From NCBI GenBank assembly GCA_017451265.1, contig JAFSPU010000007.1:183281-247280 (forward strand): a stretch of 64,000 nucleotides of DNA, in the 5' to 3' direction. The notes under the pieces were generated by a model. The model was not told the origin of the DNA. It was given only the letters and a program-made list of their open reading frames with translations, and did no database searches. The translations under genes and the position numbers were made by a program. The DNA is from Clostridiales bacterium (GTDB lineage Bacteria; Bacillota; Clostridia; Saccharofermentanales; Saccharofermentanaceae). Positions 1 to 8,577 of the stretch are shown piece after piece (position 1 is the stretch's first letter; each line of letters opens with the position of its first letter).

Positions 1-671
1 CGATCCTCGCAGAGCAGGGCATCACACTTGAGATCGTTCAGCTTGAGGATTCCGTTACACCTAACACAGGCGTTATCGAAGGTTCCCTCGATGCTAACTA
101 CTTCCAGCACGTACCTTACCTTGACCAGTTCAACCTCGAGAACGGTTCCGACCTGGTTTCCATCGGTGCAGTACACTATGAGCCGTTCGGCATCTACGCA
201 GGAAGAGTTTCTGACCTCGCTGACCTTGAGGAAGGCGCTGTAGTTGCAGTACCTAATAACGTAACAAACGAAGCAAGAGCATTGCTCCTCCTCGCACAGG
301 AAGGCCTCCTCGTATTAAGTGACGACGCAGGCATCAATGCTACAGTAGAAGATATCGTAGAGAACCCTCTTAACATCCAGTTCGAAGAGCTCGCACCCGA
401 GCAGCTCGTAGCAGCACTTCCTGACGTAGATGTAGCAGTTATTAACGGTAACTACGCAATTGAGGGTGGCCTCCACGTAAGCCAGGCTCTCGCAGTAGAG
501 GCTAACGACGGACTTGCAGCACAGACATACGGCAACATCATCGCAACATCACCCGAGCACGCTGATGACCCTGCACTCCAGGCTCTCGTAGAAGTACTCC
601 AGGGACCTGAAGTAGCTCAGTACATCAACGACACATACGACGGTGCAGTAGTACCCCTCTACGGAAACTAA
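1..671 (+). CDS. MetQ/NlpA-family ABC transporter substrate-binding lipoprotein (5' end missing)
   Basis: This is the C-terminal part of a periplasmic-binding-type protein of the MetQ/NlpA family, which captures methionine (or a related substrate) outside the membrane for a MetNI-type importer. The frame is open from base 3 and ends at 671. Family hallmarks are visible: EGSLDANYFQH near the left edge, HYEPFGIY, and PNNVTNEARALLLL, the equivalent of the PNDPTNEGRALLLL block of MetQ. The signal peptide, lipobox and any upstream metN/metI genes lie outside the window. It sits 26 bases upstream of an alcohol dehydrogenase with a good ribosome binding site, so the two may share a transcript. Substrate is inferred from the family only. 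Confidence 0.85.
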   Translation, partial: ILAEQGITLEIVQLEDSVTPNTGVIEGSLDANYFQHVPYLDQFNLENGSDLVSIGAVHYEPFGIYAGRVSDLADLEEGAVVAVPNNVTNEARALLLLAQEGLLVLSDDAGINATVEDIVENPLNIQFEELAPEQLVAALPDVDVAVINGNYAIEGGLHVSQALAVEANDGLAAQTYGNIIATSPEHADDPALQALVEVLQGPEVAQYINDTYDGAVVPLYGN

Positions 672-697
672 TCTCGTATAAAAGGAGATCACATACG

Positions 698-1858
698 ATG
701 ATAGGTTTTGAGTACTACAACCCGGCTAAGATCGTTTTCGGTGAGGGTGCTGAACAGAGTTTAAGCAAGCTTCTTAAAGAATATAAAGTTACATCACTTC
801 TGCTGGTCTACAGCGGAGACTTCGTAAAGACTCTCGGCATCTATGATGTTATCAAGGCTGCCGTAGACGAACTCGGAATCAAGTTCTCTGAAAGCGGCGA
901 AGTAGTACCGAACCCTTCCATCGAACTCGTAAGAAAACTTGTCGCACAGGGCAAGAAAGATAAAGTAGATTTTGTTCTGGCAGTCGGTGGAGGTTCCTCC
1001 ATCGACACCGCCAAAGCAATAGCACTCGGTATACCGTATGATGGCGATGTCTGGGACTTCTTTGACAAAGGCAGCTCCCCTGAATCAGTCCTTAACATCG
1101 GAGTCATCGCGACAACGGCATCAAGCGGTTCCGAGACAAGCAACTGCGCGATCCTCTCATACGGTGAGTGGAAGAAGGGCTTTGAGGATGACCGCATTAT
1201 CCCCAAGTTCGCGATAATGAATCCCCGTTATACCGCGAACCTTCCTTCATATCAGACGAATGTAGGTATTGCAGACGTGCTTTCACACCTTCTGGAAAGA
1301 TACTTCTCAGACGAGAAGAATTCAGACACCACAGACTACCTGATCGAAGGTGCGGTAAGAGCACTCCTCGTGAATGCTGACAGACTGATCGCTGATCCTC
1401 AGAACATCAACGCCAGAGCAGAGATACAGTGGCTCGCTTCTGTGGCACATAACAATTTCCTTGATGCCGGAAGAAGAGCTGACTGGGGTTCACACAGGAT
1501 CGAGCATGAGCTGTCAGCGCAGTACAACATCACACACGGCGAGGGCATGGCAGTAGTCTTCACGGCATGGACAAAGTACATCGCTGACATCAAGCCCTGG
1601 AGACTGGCACTGCTCGCATCACGAGTTTACGGCAAAGATCCGTATGACTATGACGAACGTGAAAGAGCTCTGCTCCTTTCACAGGAACTGGAAGCATTCT
1701 TCAGGAAACTGGGACTTAAGACTCATCTGTCTGAGCTCGGGATAACGAATGAAGACTTCGAGGTAATGGCAGCCCGTGCCACAAAGGGCGGAGAAGTAGG
1801 ACATTATGTTCCGCTTAACGCACAGAAGATCATTGAGATCTTAAACATCGCATTATAA
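698..1858 (+). CDS. Iron-containing alcohol dehydrogenase (BdhA/YugJ type)
   Basis: A 386-residue NAD(P)-dependent, metal-dependent alcohol dehydrogenase of the Fe-ADH (group III) family, cytosolic, interconverting an alcohol and its aldehyde or ketone. The cofactor-binding GGGSSIDTAKAIA lies at about residues 97-109. Metal ligands are seen in ADVLSHLLE (Asp and His), HRIEHELSAQ and THGEGMAVV. Length is normal for the butanol-dehydrogenase-like branch. The start follows AAAGGAGATCACA at a good distance. The same Shine-Dalgarno context precedes the next gene, which suggests that both are strongly translated from one operon. The natural substrate cannot be told from sequence. Confidence 0.93.
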   Translation: MIGFEYYNPAKIVFGEGAEQSLSKLLKEYKVTSLLLVYSGDFVKTLGIYDVIKAAVDELGIKFSESGEVVPNPSIELVRKLVAQGKKDKVDFVLAVGGGSSIDTAKAIALGIPYDGDVWDFFDKGSSPESVLNIGVIATTASSGSETSNCAILSYGEWKKGFEDDRIIPKFAIMNPRYTANLPSYQTNVGIADVLSHLLERYFSDEKNSDTTDYLIEGAVRALLVNADRLIADPQNINARAEIQWLASVAHNNFLDAGRRADWGSHRIEHELSAQYNITHGEGMAVVFTAWTKYIADIKPWRLALLASRVYGKDPYDYDERERALLLSQELEAFFRKLGLKTHLSELGITNEDFEVMAARATKGGEVGHYVPLNAQKIIEILNIAL

Positions 1859-1888
1859 AAAATAACCATAAAAAGGAGATCACACAAA

Positions 1889-2446
1889 ATGGCTAGAATT
1901 AAATTGGTAGAACAGAACGAAGTTACAGGCGCCGAGAAGGAGCGTTATGACGAGCTCGCAGGCAGAAACGCAGTAACAAACATGAAGAAGGGCCTTCTGA
2001 ATGACGCAGCTACATACGACGCATTCATGGCTTGGTACACTTCCTGGAACCGTCTCGTAGAAGTAATCGGTGAGAAGGATGCTATCCTCTTCGCACATAA
2101 GATCTCTACAACTAACTCTTGCCAGCTGTGCTCCTTGTTCTTCATCAGCGACGTTAAGGGCTTAGGTCTTGATCCCGCTAACCTCGTATACGATGAGAAG
2201 GAGACACTGCTCACCACATTGGCAGAGCAGATCGTTAAGGATCCTACAGCTGTTTCCGATGAGCTTTTCGCAGATCTTAAGAAGTTCTTCAACGATCAGG
2301 AACTCGTAGTTATCGTAGGATTCGCAGGTCAGATGATCGCTACAAACAACTTCAACTCAGTATTCAAGATCGATGTTGACCAGCGTCTGCTTCCTCTCGT
2401 TAAGGAGTTCAAGCCCGCTACCTGGAGAGCTGATATTAAGAAGTAA
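1889..2446 (+). CDS. AhpD/carboxymuconolactone decarboxylase-like protein
   Basis: A 185-residue, all-helical protein of the CMD/AhpD superfamily. The family signature is a redox CxxC, here Cys78-Gln-Leu-Cys81 in TNSCQLCSLFF, followed by a second repeat-like helix ending ATNNFNSVFKIDVDQRL, where the family usually has its NxxN(A) and hydrophobic pattern. Members act as alkylhydroperoxidases or thiol-dependent reductases. The distance to the upstream alcohol dehydrogenase is 30 bases, with AAAAGGAGATCACA as ribosome binding site, so the two probably work together, perhaps detoxifying a reactive carbonyl or peroxide; that role is inference. The distal histidine common in true AhpD is not obvious. 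Confidence 0.75.
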   Translation: MARIKLVEQNEVTGAEKERYDELAGRNAVTNMKKGLLNDAATYDAFMAWYTSWNRLVEVIGEKDAILFAHKISTTNSCQLCSLFFISDVKGLGLDPANLVYDEKETLLTTLAEQIVKDPTAVSDELFADLKKFFNDQELVVIVGFAGQMIATNNFNSVFKIDVDQRLLPLVKEFKPATWRADIKK

Positions 2447-2458
2447 TCAGAAGTTCAG

Positions 2459-3637
2459 TTACGAACCTCTGTAAGAACCGGAGAGGTACCCATATGCGAT
2501 TACATTACCGTAAGTCGCAGGGGTGCCTCTTTCACTTATGTTAAGAATCCTGTAGTAGAAGTAATCAGGGGAGAAGGACGCATCATCGAATGTGATCTCG
2601 TATTCCGAGTCAGGCTCACCGGCCATGGCATAGACGGACACGGAGTATGTGTTTCCGGGGTAGCTGGGAATCACGTCCAGACGGCGGTAAGTGCCTTCTT
2701 CATTTCCTGCCTCAAGCTCGGTCTCATGAAGATCATCGATATACCAGTGGACACAGGATCCGTCGGTCTCATTTACCATATAGACAACATAATACTGCGC
2801 ACCCTCGACCTCTTCGAAGCTTAACTGCGGTGCGCGGTAAGACAGGGCACTGTCCCACACGCCGTCGACGAGATCATCCGAAGTAACTTCCAGCGTGGCG
2901 CCTTCCATGAAATCGTACATCGTTCTCTCATATCCGCCGTTTCTGGATTTGTAGATATAATCCGTCATGGAATCCATGCAGACGATACCGAATATTCCGA
3001 CCACTCCCACGATCAAGATTATGAATATGGCAGTGAAGATATTGAGTCTGGTCTTGCGGGTGTCGGAAGGGGTTCTGACATCGACGTTATCTACGTATTT
3101 CTCCGTGAAGGTCTGCAGGTAAAAGACAAATGCCAGCACCAGGAAGATCAGGCAGCCGAGGGCGATTACCACTGCAAATGCCACACAGTCCGGCTCATAA
3201 TCTTTCCACTTAAGATAGTAATTCGCATCCGCGCCGAGGAAGCCTAAGAAGGCGAGCAGGGAGATAAGTGCAGCAGCCTTGCTGTCAGATGTATATCTGT
3301 TAACAACCGGCTCGCCCGTGCGAGGAAGCTTATGCAGAAGGTAGTCATACTCTTTCCTGTCCTCAGGCACCGTGAAACCGTTCTTCTTAAGTCGGTTCAG
3401 GTAAACGGCGGTGTTGCAGTAGTTGTATAAAAATATCAGGAACAGCGGGACCCCGACAATGTCCATATACATGCAGATGCCTATGAAATTGCTGTATTTC
3501 AGATTCGGATCGTCAGAAGACGAGAGCACAAGGCCGATTACAAGTCCGACGACGATCATCACGAGAGTAATGATAATGCCTGTCCTGCAGTTCTTCTTCG
3601 TATTTTTGTCGTAGATAATCTTGGCCGGTGTATTCAT
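2459..3637 (-). CDS. Polytopic membrane protein with C-terminal PEBP-like domain
   Basis: A 392-residue protein with about five hydrophobic segments in the first 225 residues (roughly 19-38, 50-72, 119-137, 150-175, 200-222) and a soluble C-terminal part. The latter looks like the YbhB/YbcL (phosphatidylethanolamine-binding protein, PEBP) fold: RAPQLSFEEVEGAQYYVVYM matches the family's SPxLSW...G..SfaL block, CVHWYIDDL matches HWxxxnI, SVSVYAM matches FxlYAL, and the end NVIAYGYLSGSY matches the terminal A.G.ltGtY. The family's GxHR loop is not conserved (GNTYSVS). An odd number of membrane segments would place the PEBP domain outside the cell. Function unknown; ligand binding is inferred. 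A promoter is seen directly upstream. Confidence 0.6.
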   Translation of the reverse strand: MNTPAKIIYDKNTKKNCRTGIIITLVMIVVGLVIGLVLSSSDDPNLKYSNFIGICMYMDIVGVPLFLIFLYNYCNTAVYLNRLKKNGFTVPEDRKEYDYLLHKLPRTGEPVVNRYTSDSKAAALISLLAFLGFLGADANYYLKWKDYEPDCVAFAVVIALGCLIFLVLAFVFYLQTFTEKYVDNVDVRTPSDTRKTRLNIFTAIFIILIVGVVGIFGIVCMDSMTDYIYKSRNGGYERTMYDFMEGATLEVTSDDLVDGVWDSALSYRAPQLSFEEVEGAQYYVVYMVNETDGSCVHWYIDDLHETELEAGNEEGTYRRLDVIPSYPGNTYSVSVYAMAGEPDSEYEITFDDASFSPDYFYYRILNISERGTPATYGNVIAYGYLSGSYRGS

Positions 3638-3660
3638 ATTCTATCCCTCCGTATGAGCCC

Positions 3661-3689
3661 ATTATAGACTAAGTCGAAGTGAATATCAA
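3661..3689 (-). promoter_or_regulatory. Sigma-A-type promoter of the PEBP-domain membrane protein gene
   Basis: Read on the minus strand, TTGATA (3689-3684) and TATAAT (3666-3661) are separated by 17 bases and lie about 24 bases before the start codon at 3637, which has GGAGG as ribosome binding site. Confidence 0.65.
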
Positions 3690-3740
3690 TACAAATATAT
3701 CGAATAACGATAACAAATTAATCTAATACAGAAACAGAAC

Positions 3741-4163
3741 TCACTGCAGCCCTCTGCGTATGGTCTCAGCCATATTAAGGAAATGGTCGCTCTTCATGAT
3801 GGCAAGGCCGGCACCTTCGTCACCGAGCACCACCAGGTTGTCTCCGGGGTTGATGTCGAACAGCTTGCGTGCCTTGGCAGGGATCACGATCTGCCCCTTG
3901 TCTCCCACGGTTACCAGCCCGAAAAGGTGTTTCCCGCGCGGCGCCACACCGAGCCCCAAGTTATCGCCGGGCTTATACTTCGCGAGATCATCCAGGCTTA
4001 CGCCGAAAGCGTCCGCAATGAGCATGCTCTTCTCAAGGTCAGGGACAGTCTCGCCGGACTCCCACTTGGCCACAGCCTGACGCGATACGCCGACTTTCTC
4101 CGCCAGGTCCTCCTGCGTCATCTTAAGAAGCTTACGCATTGATACGAGATTTTCACTGAACAT
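3741..4163 (-). CDS. XRE-family regulator with C-terminal AbrB-like domain
   Basis: A 140-residue DNA-binding protein with two DNA-binding modules. Residues about 1-62 are a lambda-repressor-type helix-turn-helix (TQEDLAEKVGVSRQAVAKWE, PDLEKSMLIADAFGVSLDDL). Residues about 82-128 form a SpoVT/AbrB swapped-hairpin (VGDKGQIVIPAKARKLFDI NPGD, then LVVLGDEGAGLAIM). Such fusions occur in Clostridia as small transcription regulators. The start codon lies inside the end of the acyltransferase gene (11-base overlap on the same strand), so translation is probably coupled and the regulator may control that gene or itself. Confidence 0.88.
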   Translation of the reverse strand: MFSENLVSMRKLLKMTQEDLAEKVGVSRQAVAKWESGETVPDLEKSMLIADAFGVSLDDLAKYKPGDNLGLGVAPRGKHLFGLVTVGDKGQIVIPAKARKLFDINPGDNLVVLGDEGAGLAIMKSDHFLNMAETIRRGLQ

Positions 4164-5247
4164 CTTTCTGTACCTTCTTTCTGCTTATTCCGAGTACGGC
4201 CCATCTTATGAACGGAATCCTCGAGAGGATTGTATAAAGTATAATACCTGCTCCAAAACCTGCGGCTGCCGTCAGGATATATACGCACCATGCGGGCAGG
4301 ATGCCTGCCTTGGCTACAAACAGACCGAATGCCGATATTCCGATGTAGTGGAAGATGTAGATTCCCCACGCCTTCTTGCTCATCCACGCAGTGAAGCTGT
4401 TTCGGAAATCCAGGAACTTCGCACCGAATGCGAGAACAGTGACACTCATCCAGTAAGCAAAGAAGCTGAAGAAGACCGTTCTGTTCACGGGTGCGTCGGC
4501 GTAGTTATCACCGAAGTTTGTGACTGTGAATGCAATACCCGAAGCCAGTGCGAGCACAGCGAATATCGGCAGGAACTTCTTGATCTTATCGATGATCTCA
4601 TCATGCGAGAAGACGAAATATCCGAGGAAAAATGCGAAGCCGTACAGACCGAATCTGTAGACGGCGATGACCGGTGTATTCAGGATAAGGCCTGCGCCGA
4701 ACATCGGGATCGCTAGCAGGATGAGAACAACCAGGGGAGTCTTGGCGCATACATTCCACAGACGGTCTTTGTCGATATTTCTTACCGGAACAAGAACAAG
4801 CGACAGGACCCACAGAACCTGCAGGAACCACAGAACGCCGGTTCCGGAGACGCACATAATGAGGTAACGGACGATGAGAGGAGCCTGCGCCATCGAATCC
4901 AATGCGCCCTCTGTCAGACTTGCATTGAGCCAGCCCTGAACATATCCGAATACCAGAAGGCCGATCGTGGAAGGCACGAGGAGCTTCACAGTTCTGCTTC
5001 TGATGAATTCTTTATTGGTATGCTTATTCAGATAGAGTCTTGATGAGATACCCGCGACGATAAACAGAACCGTCATAAACCACGGATAGACTGCATACTC
5101 GAATACATCGCCCGGAATGAAGGGTGTCTTCGTGATCGGACCGACGACCGAAGTCATCGTAAGGCTGCTGTACATGAAACAGACATGGTACAGGACTACG
5201 AGGACCTGTACGATCCATCTGATGTTGTCCAAGTAGTGCTTTCTCAT
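4153..5247 (-). CDS. Acyltransferase family 3 integral membrane protein
   Basis: A 364-residue membrane protein of the acyltransferase-3 family (OatA/OafA/MdoC-like), which moves acyl groups across or at the membrane onto sugars or other exported molecules. The N-terminus MRKHYLDNIRWIVQVLVVLY fits the family's start (LDxlR.......V...H), with His22 after LVVLY being the conserved catalytic-region histidine. About ten hydrophobic segments follow. There is no extracytoplasmic SGNH domain. The acceptor is unknown. It is the first gene of a two-gene unit with the overlapping XRE-AbrB regulator, and is preceded by an AAAGGTGGGAT ribosome binding site. Confidence 0.85.
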   Translation of the reverse strand: MRKHYLDNIRWIVQVLVVLYHVCFMYSSLTMTSVVGPITKTPFIPGDVFEYAVYPWFMTVLFIVAGISSRLYLNKHTNKEFIRSRTVKLLVPSTIGLLVFGYVQGWLNASLTEGALDSMAQAPLIVRYLIMCVSGTGVLWFLQVLWVLSLVLVPVRNIDKDRLWNVCAKTPLVVLILLAIPMFGAGLILNTPVIAVYRFGLYGFAFFLGYFVFSHDEIIDKIKKFLPIFAVLALASGIAFTVTNFGDNYADAPVNRTVFFSFFAYWMSVTVLAFGAKFLDFRNSFTAWMSKKAWGIYIFHYIGISAFGLFVAKAGILPAWCVYILTAAAGFGAGIILYTILSRIPFIRWAVLGISRKKVQKDVQ

Positions 5248-5381
5248 ACATATCCCACCTTTGCAATTAATCTTAACATTATTTTAGATGTGGGGACAGA
5301 AGAGGTCTACCAACCGAAGCTTACATAAACGGGCGATATTTGTTAACAACTGTTGCGCATGCATCCGCGGCGCATTAACAG

Positions 5382-5387
5382 TATAAT
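5382..5387 (+). promoter_or_regulatory. Possible -10 box for the AGE epimerase gene
   Basis: TATAAT lies 56 bases before the start at 5443. No convincing -35 box is spaced at 16-18 bases. A perfect 10-base palindrome TTGTTAACAA at 5340-5349 lies a little upstream and could be a regulator site. The intergenic region is divergent from the acyltransferase gene. Confidence 0.3.
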
Positions 5388-5442
5388 TACAGGTAGATCT
5401 AAACTTACATCAGGGATGGTTCTATGATCACGAGGTAAAGCC

Positions 5443-6675
5443 ATGAGACAGTACATTATCGACACGGAAGAGAACATCAGATTCTTAAAGCAGAATGCCA
5501 GGGATCTCATCACATTCGGAAGAAGATTTCCCTCGCCGCAGGGTTCGTCTTATTACCTCGGTGATGAAGGCCTTCCGATGACCGAAAGGCCGCGTGAGAC
5601 CTGGATTACTTCCAGAATGACGCACGTGTACAGCATCGCCTCCATGATGGATGACGAGAAGTCAAAGATCCTCGCCGAGGCTGCGTTAAGCGGACTTCAG
5701 GGCGAGCTTAAGGACACGGTTAACGGCGGCTGGTTCGCAGGCGTCGATAAGGACGGCAACCCGCTTCCCGATAAGCAGTGCTACGCGCACGCTTTCGTTA
5801 TCCTGGCGTCTTCAAGTGCATACCTTGCGGGCCTCCCGGGAGCTAAGGAACTTCTTAAGGAAGCACTGGAACTTTACGATGAGAAGTTCTGGGATGAGAA
5901 AGAGGGCCTCGCGGTCGACACCTGGAATACCGAGTTCACGGTATTAAGCGATTACCGCGGACTTAATGCCAACATGCATACTGTGGAGGCTTTCCTCGCT
6001 GTGGCGGATGCGCTCGATGACAGCTACAGGGTGCGTGCGGGAAGGATAATTGACCGCGTTATCGGCTGGGCGAAAGACAATAACTTTCGCATCCCCGAGC
6101 ACTTCACGTCAGACTGGCAGCCTGACCTCGAGATGAATAAGGAGAAACCTGACGACCCGTTCAAGCCTTACGGTGCCACACCCGGCCACGGGATCGAGTG
6201 GGCAAGGCTTATCACACAGTGGGCTTTGAGCACTTTCCGTGAGACTCCTGCTGATGCGGCTCCGTATATCGAGGCTGCACGCAAGCTTTATGAGAGAGCC
6301 ATTGATGACGCGTGGAACAGGGACGGCGCCGAGGGCATCGTCTATACCACGGATTGGAACGGAGAACCCGTCGTACATGACCGCATGCACTGGACGCTCG
6401 CAGAGGCCATCAACACTTCTGCCGTGCTGTTCAGAGTTACGGGTGAGGAAAGATATAAGAATGATTATGAGATGTTTATGCGTTACCTGGATCAAGTCGT
6501 GCTCGATCACGAGACGGGTTCCTGGTTCCATCAGCTCGATGAACATAATCAGCTTAAGGGAACGGTCTGGCCGGGTAAGTCTGATCTGTATCACGCTTTC
6601 CAGGCCATGCTGATCCCTTACAGCGAGACGAATCTTTCCATCGCCACCGCCGTTCACAGGAAGCACAGAGGATAA
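5443..6675 (+). CDS. AGE-family sugar epimerase/isomerase (YihS-like)
   Basis: A 410-residue enzyme of the N-acylglucosamine 2-epimerase superfamily, an alpha6/alpha6 barrel that interconverts aldoses and ketoses or 2-epimers. Recognisable blocks are RPRETWITSRMTHVYSIA near residue 50, CYAHAFVILASSS, NANMHTVEAFLAVADAL (family histidine), ATPGHGIEWARL (second histidine) and WPGKSDLYHAFQAMLIP near the C-terminus. The sequence pattern is closest to the YihS branch, which includes mannose isomerases and sulfoquinovose isomerase, but no sulfoquinovose catabolic genes are adjacent. It is followed after 9 bases by a BMP-domain protein, so the two are probably co-transcribed. Confidence 0.85.
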   Translation: MRQYIIDTEENIRFLKQNARDLITFGRRFPSPQGSSYYLGDEGLPMTERPRETWITSRMTHVYSIASMMDDEKSKILAEAALSGLQGELKDTVNGGWFAGVDKDGNPLPDKQCYAHAFVILASSSAYLAGLPGAKELLKEALELYDEKFWDEKEGLAVDTWNTEFTVLSDYRGLNANMHTVEAFLAVADALDDSYRVRAGRIIDRVIGWAKDNNFRIPEHFTSDWQPDLEMNKEKPDDPFKPYGATPGHGIEWARLITQWALSTFRETPADAAPYIEAARKLYERAIDDAWNRDGAEGIVYTTDWNGEPVVHDRMHWTLAEAINTSAVLFRVTGEERYKNDYEMFMRYLDQVVLDHETGSWFHQLDEHNQLKGTVWPGKSDLYHAFQAMLIPYSETNLSIATAVHRKHRG

Positions 6676-6684
6676 GAGACAACC

Positions 6685-8547
6685 ATGAAAAGTGATTATA
6701 AAGCAGCCAAGAAGAAGGCCGAGAAGGCAGTAAGGGACGCCGTCAGAGAAGGCCGCTCTCCTTATCTTCCGGTGCTGGATGCCCTGGAGGAGATCAAGCA
6801 TGCCACGGTAACGCGCAGCATCGGTCTTCTGGACCTTCCCGTAAACCGCATCAAGGGTAACAAGGAGCAGGGAAGAAACTCCGCCTTTGCCGCCAACTTC
6901 ATGCCGCTTCTGGATGAGAACACAGAGTTCGCGCTGAAGTGGTCGGACCTGTACGACTCCTACAAGCAGCAGGGCATCAGGGATGCCATCAAAGTCTACG
7001 AGTACATGCACCAGTTCTATGTGCAGGAGGGCAATAAGCGCGTCTCCGTATCCAAGTTCGGAGGCACGGATTACATGCTCGCGGACGTCACCCGAGTGAT
7101 CCCCGATAAGTCCGATGACCCTGAAGTTATCGCGTACTACGAGTATATGGATTTCTTTAAGGTCACGCATAATCACCTGATAGTTTTCACGCAGCCGGGC
7201 GAGTATAAGCGCCTCGCAGAGCTCGTAGGGCAGGACCTGAAGAACCCCTGGCCCGAGGACCTGTGCAAGGACCTTAAGTCTGCTTACTTCCGCTTTGCCA
7301 GGATGCTTAAGAAGGAGTTCAAGATAGAAGACATGTACATGGTGGGCAACGCGTTCCTCGTGTACCTGTCGATCTTCCCTCTGGCGACTTTCTCGGAGGA
7401 TTCCGACGACCAGATCCTGAAGAACGTGAGACTCGCGCGCCATGAGATCCTGACCGCGGGCACACTCGACAGCGTCACTTTCCTTGACCAGGCTGCAGCG
7501 GGGGAACAGAAGAATTCCATCATCACCAACTTCTTTACAAAGCCGCGCAAGTACACTGAGGACGCCCCTCTTAAGGTCGGCTTCATATACGATAAGGGCG
7601 TGGACGACTCCAGGTGGATCGACTCCCATGAGGCGGGCAGGCTTTACATCGACGTAATGGTGGGCAAGAACGTCAGCACCGCTGTTTACTACACGGGTGA
7701 CGACGGCATTAAACCCACGCTCGAGAAGTGCATCGCGGACGGCTGTGAGCTGGTCTTCTCCGTGTGCCCCGAGCATTACAAGGAGGTGCTGAAGGCTGCC
7801 GTAAAGCACCCTGAAGTGAAGTTTGCGAGCTGCTCTGCAGGCCAGACGAACCCCTCCGTGAGGTGCTACCAGGGCAAGCTTTATGAGCCGTCTTTTCTTA
7901 TCGGCGTGCTTGCGGCACAGACGCAGCTGCTGGAGTATGGAAACACCGAAGACCGCAAGATAGGCTACCTTGCGCGCGGCACTGACGCCATCAACAGGAT
8001 CAACCTGAATGCCTTTGCCATCGGCGTTGCCATGGCTGACCCGGAGTGTAAGATCTCGCTTAAGGCGGCGGGGCGCGATGAGGATTACCGTCAGCAGTGG
8101 GAGTCGGAAGGCGTGAAGGTCTACTCCGACATGGAATACTCGCCCACGTCTAACACGGGACTTCGCCCGGGCGTCTACAAGATAAAGGACGGCAAGGACA
8201 TTTACGTCGGTGCATCCTACTACAACTGGGGTAAGTATTACCTGCAGATCGTAAGCTCCGTGCTTAACGGCATGTGGAACATAAATGAGATTATTGACAA
8301 GCACATTGCCGCGAACTACTGGTTCGGACTTGCGACCGGCGTGGTGGACATAAGAGTGCCTGACATAAATAAGCAGACGCTTAAGATGCTGGACTTCTTT
8401 AAGGACGCGGTCATAAGCGGCACGGATCCTTTCTCGGGCAAGCTTAAAGATAACGAGGGTAACGAGCGGACCTTCACGGGAAAGATCACTCCCGGTGATG
8501 TCCTCACCATCGACTGGCTTAACGAGAACATTGAGGGTTCGTTGTAA
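6685..8547 (+). CDS. Cytosolic BMP-family protein with ParB-like N-terminal region
   Basis: A 620-residue protein in two parts. Residues about 1-260 include VNRIKGNKEQGRNSAFAANF and YVQEGNKRVSVSKFGGTDY, which resemble ParB/Srx-type N-terminal domains. Residues about 295-620 form a periplasmic-binding-type BMP (Med, PnrA-like) domain: LKVGFIYDKGVDDSRWIDSH, then ISLKAAG and KIGYLARG-like strands. PnrA proteins bind purine nucleosides outside the cell, but this one has no signal peptide or lipobox, so it should be cytosolic and act as a sensor or regulator rather than a transporter receptor. No ABC transporter genes follow. Similar fusions are annotated as BMP proteins in Clostridia; function is not known. 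Confidence 0.7.
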   Translation: MKSDYKAAKKKAEKAVRDAVREGRSPYLPVLDALEEIKHATVTRSIGLLDLPVNRIKGNKEQGRNSAFAANFMPLLDENTEFALKWSDLYDSYKQQGIRDAIKVYEYMHQFYVQEGNKRVSVSKFGGTDYMLADVTRVIPDKSDDPEVIAYYEYMDFFKVTHNHLIVFTQPGEYKRLAELVGQDLKNPWPEDLCKDLKSAYFRFARMLKKEFKIEDMYMVGNAFLVYLSIFPLATFSEDSDDQILKNVRLARHEILTAGTLDSVTFLDQAAAGEQKNSIITNFFTKPRKYTEDAPLKVGFIYDKGVDDSRWIDSHEAGRLYIDVMVGKNVSTAVYYTGDDGIKPTLEKCIADGCELVFSVCPEHYKEVLKAAVKHPEVKFASCSAGQTNPSVRCYQGKLYEPSFLIGVLAAQTQLLEYGNTEDRKIGYLARGTDAINRINLNAFAIGVAMADPECKISLKAAGRDEDYRQQWESEGVKVYSDMEYSPTSNTGLRPGVYKIKDGKDIYVGASYYNWGKYYLQIVSSVLNGMWNINEIIDKHIAANYWFGLATGVVDIRVPDINKQTLKMLDFFKDAVISGTDPFSGKLKDNEGNERTFTGKITPGDVLTIDWLNENIEGSL

Positions 8548-8577
8548 ACTCACGCGCCGCGGGACTATAATAGCCGC

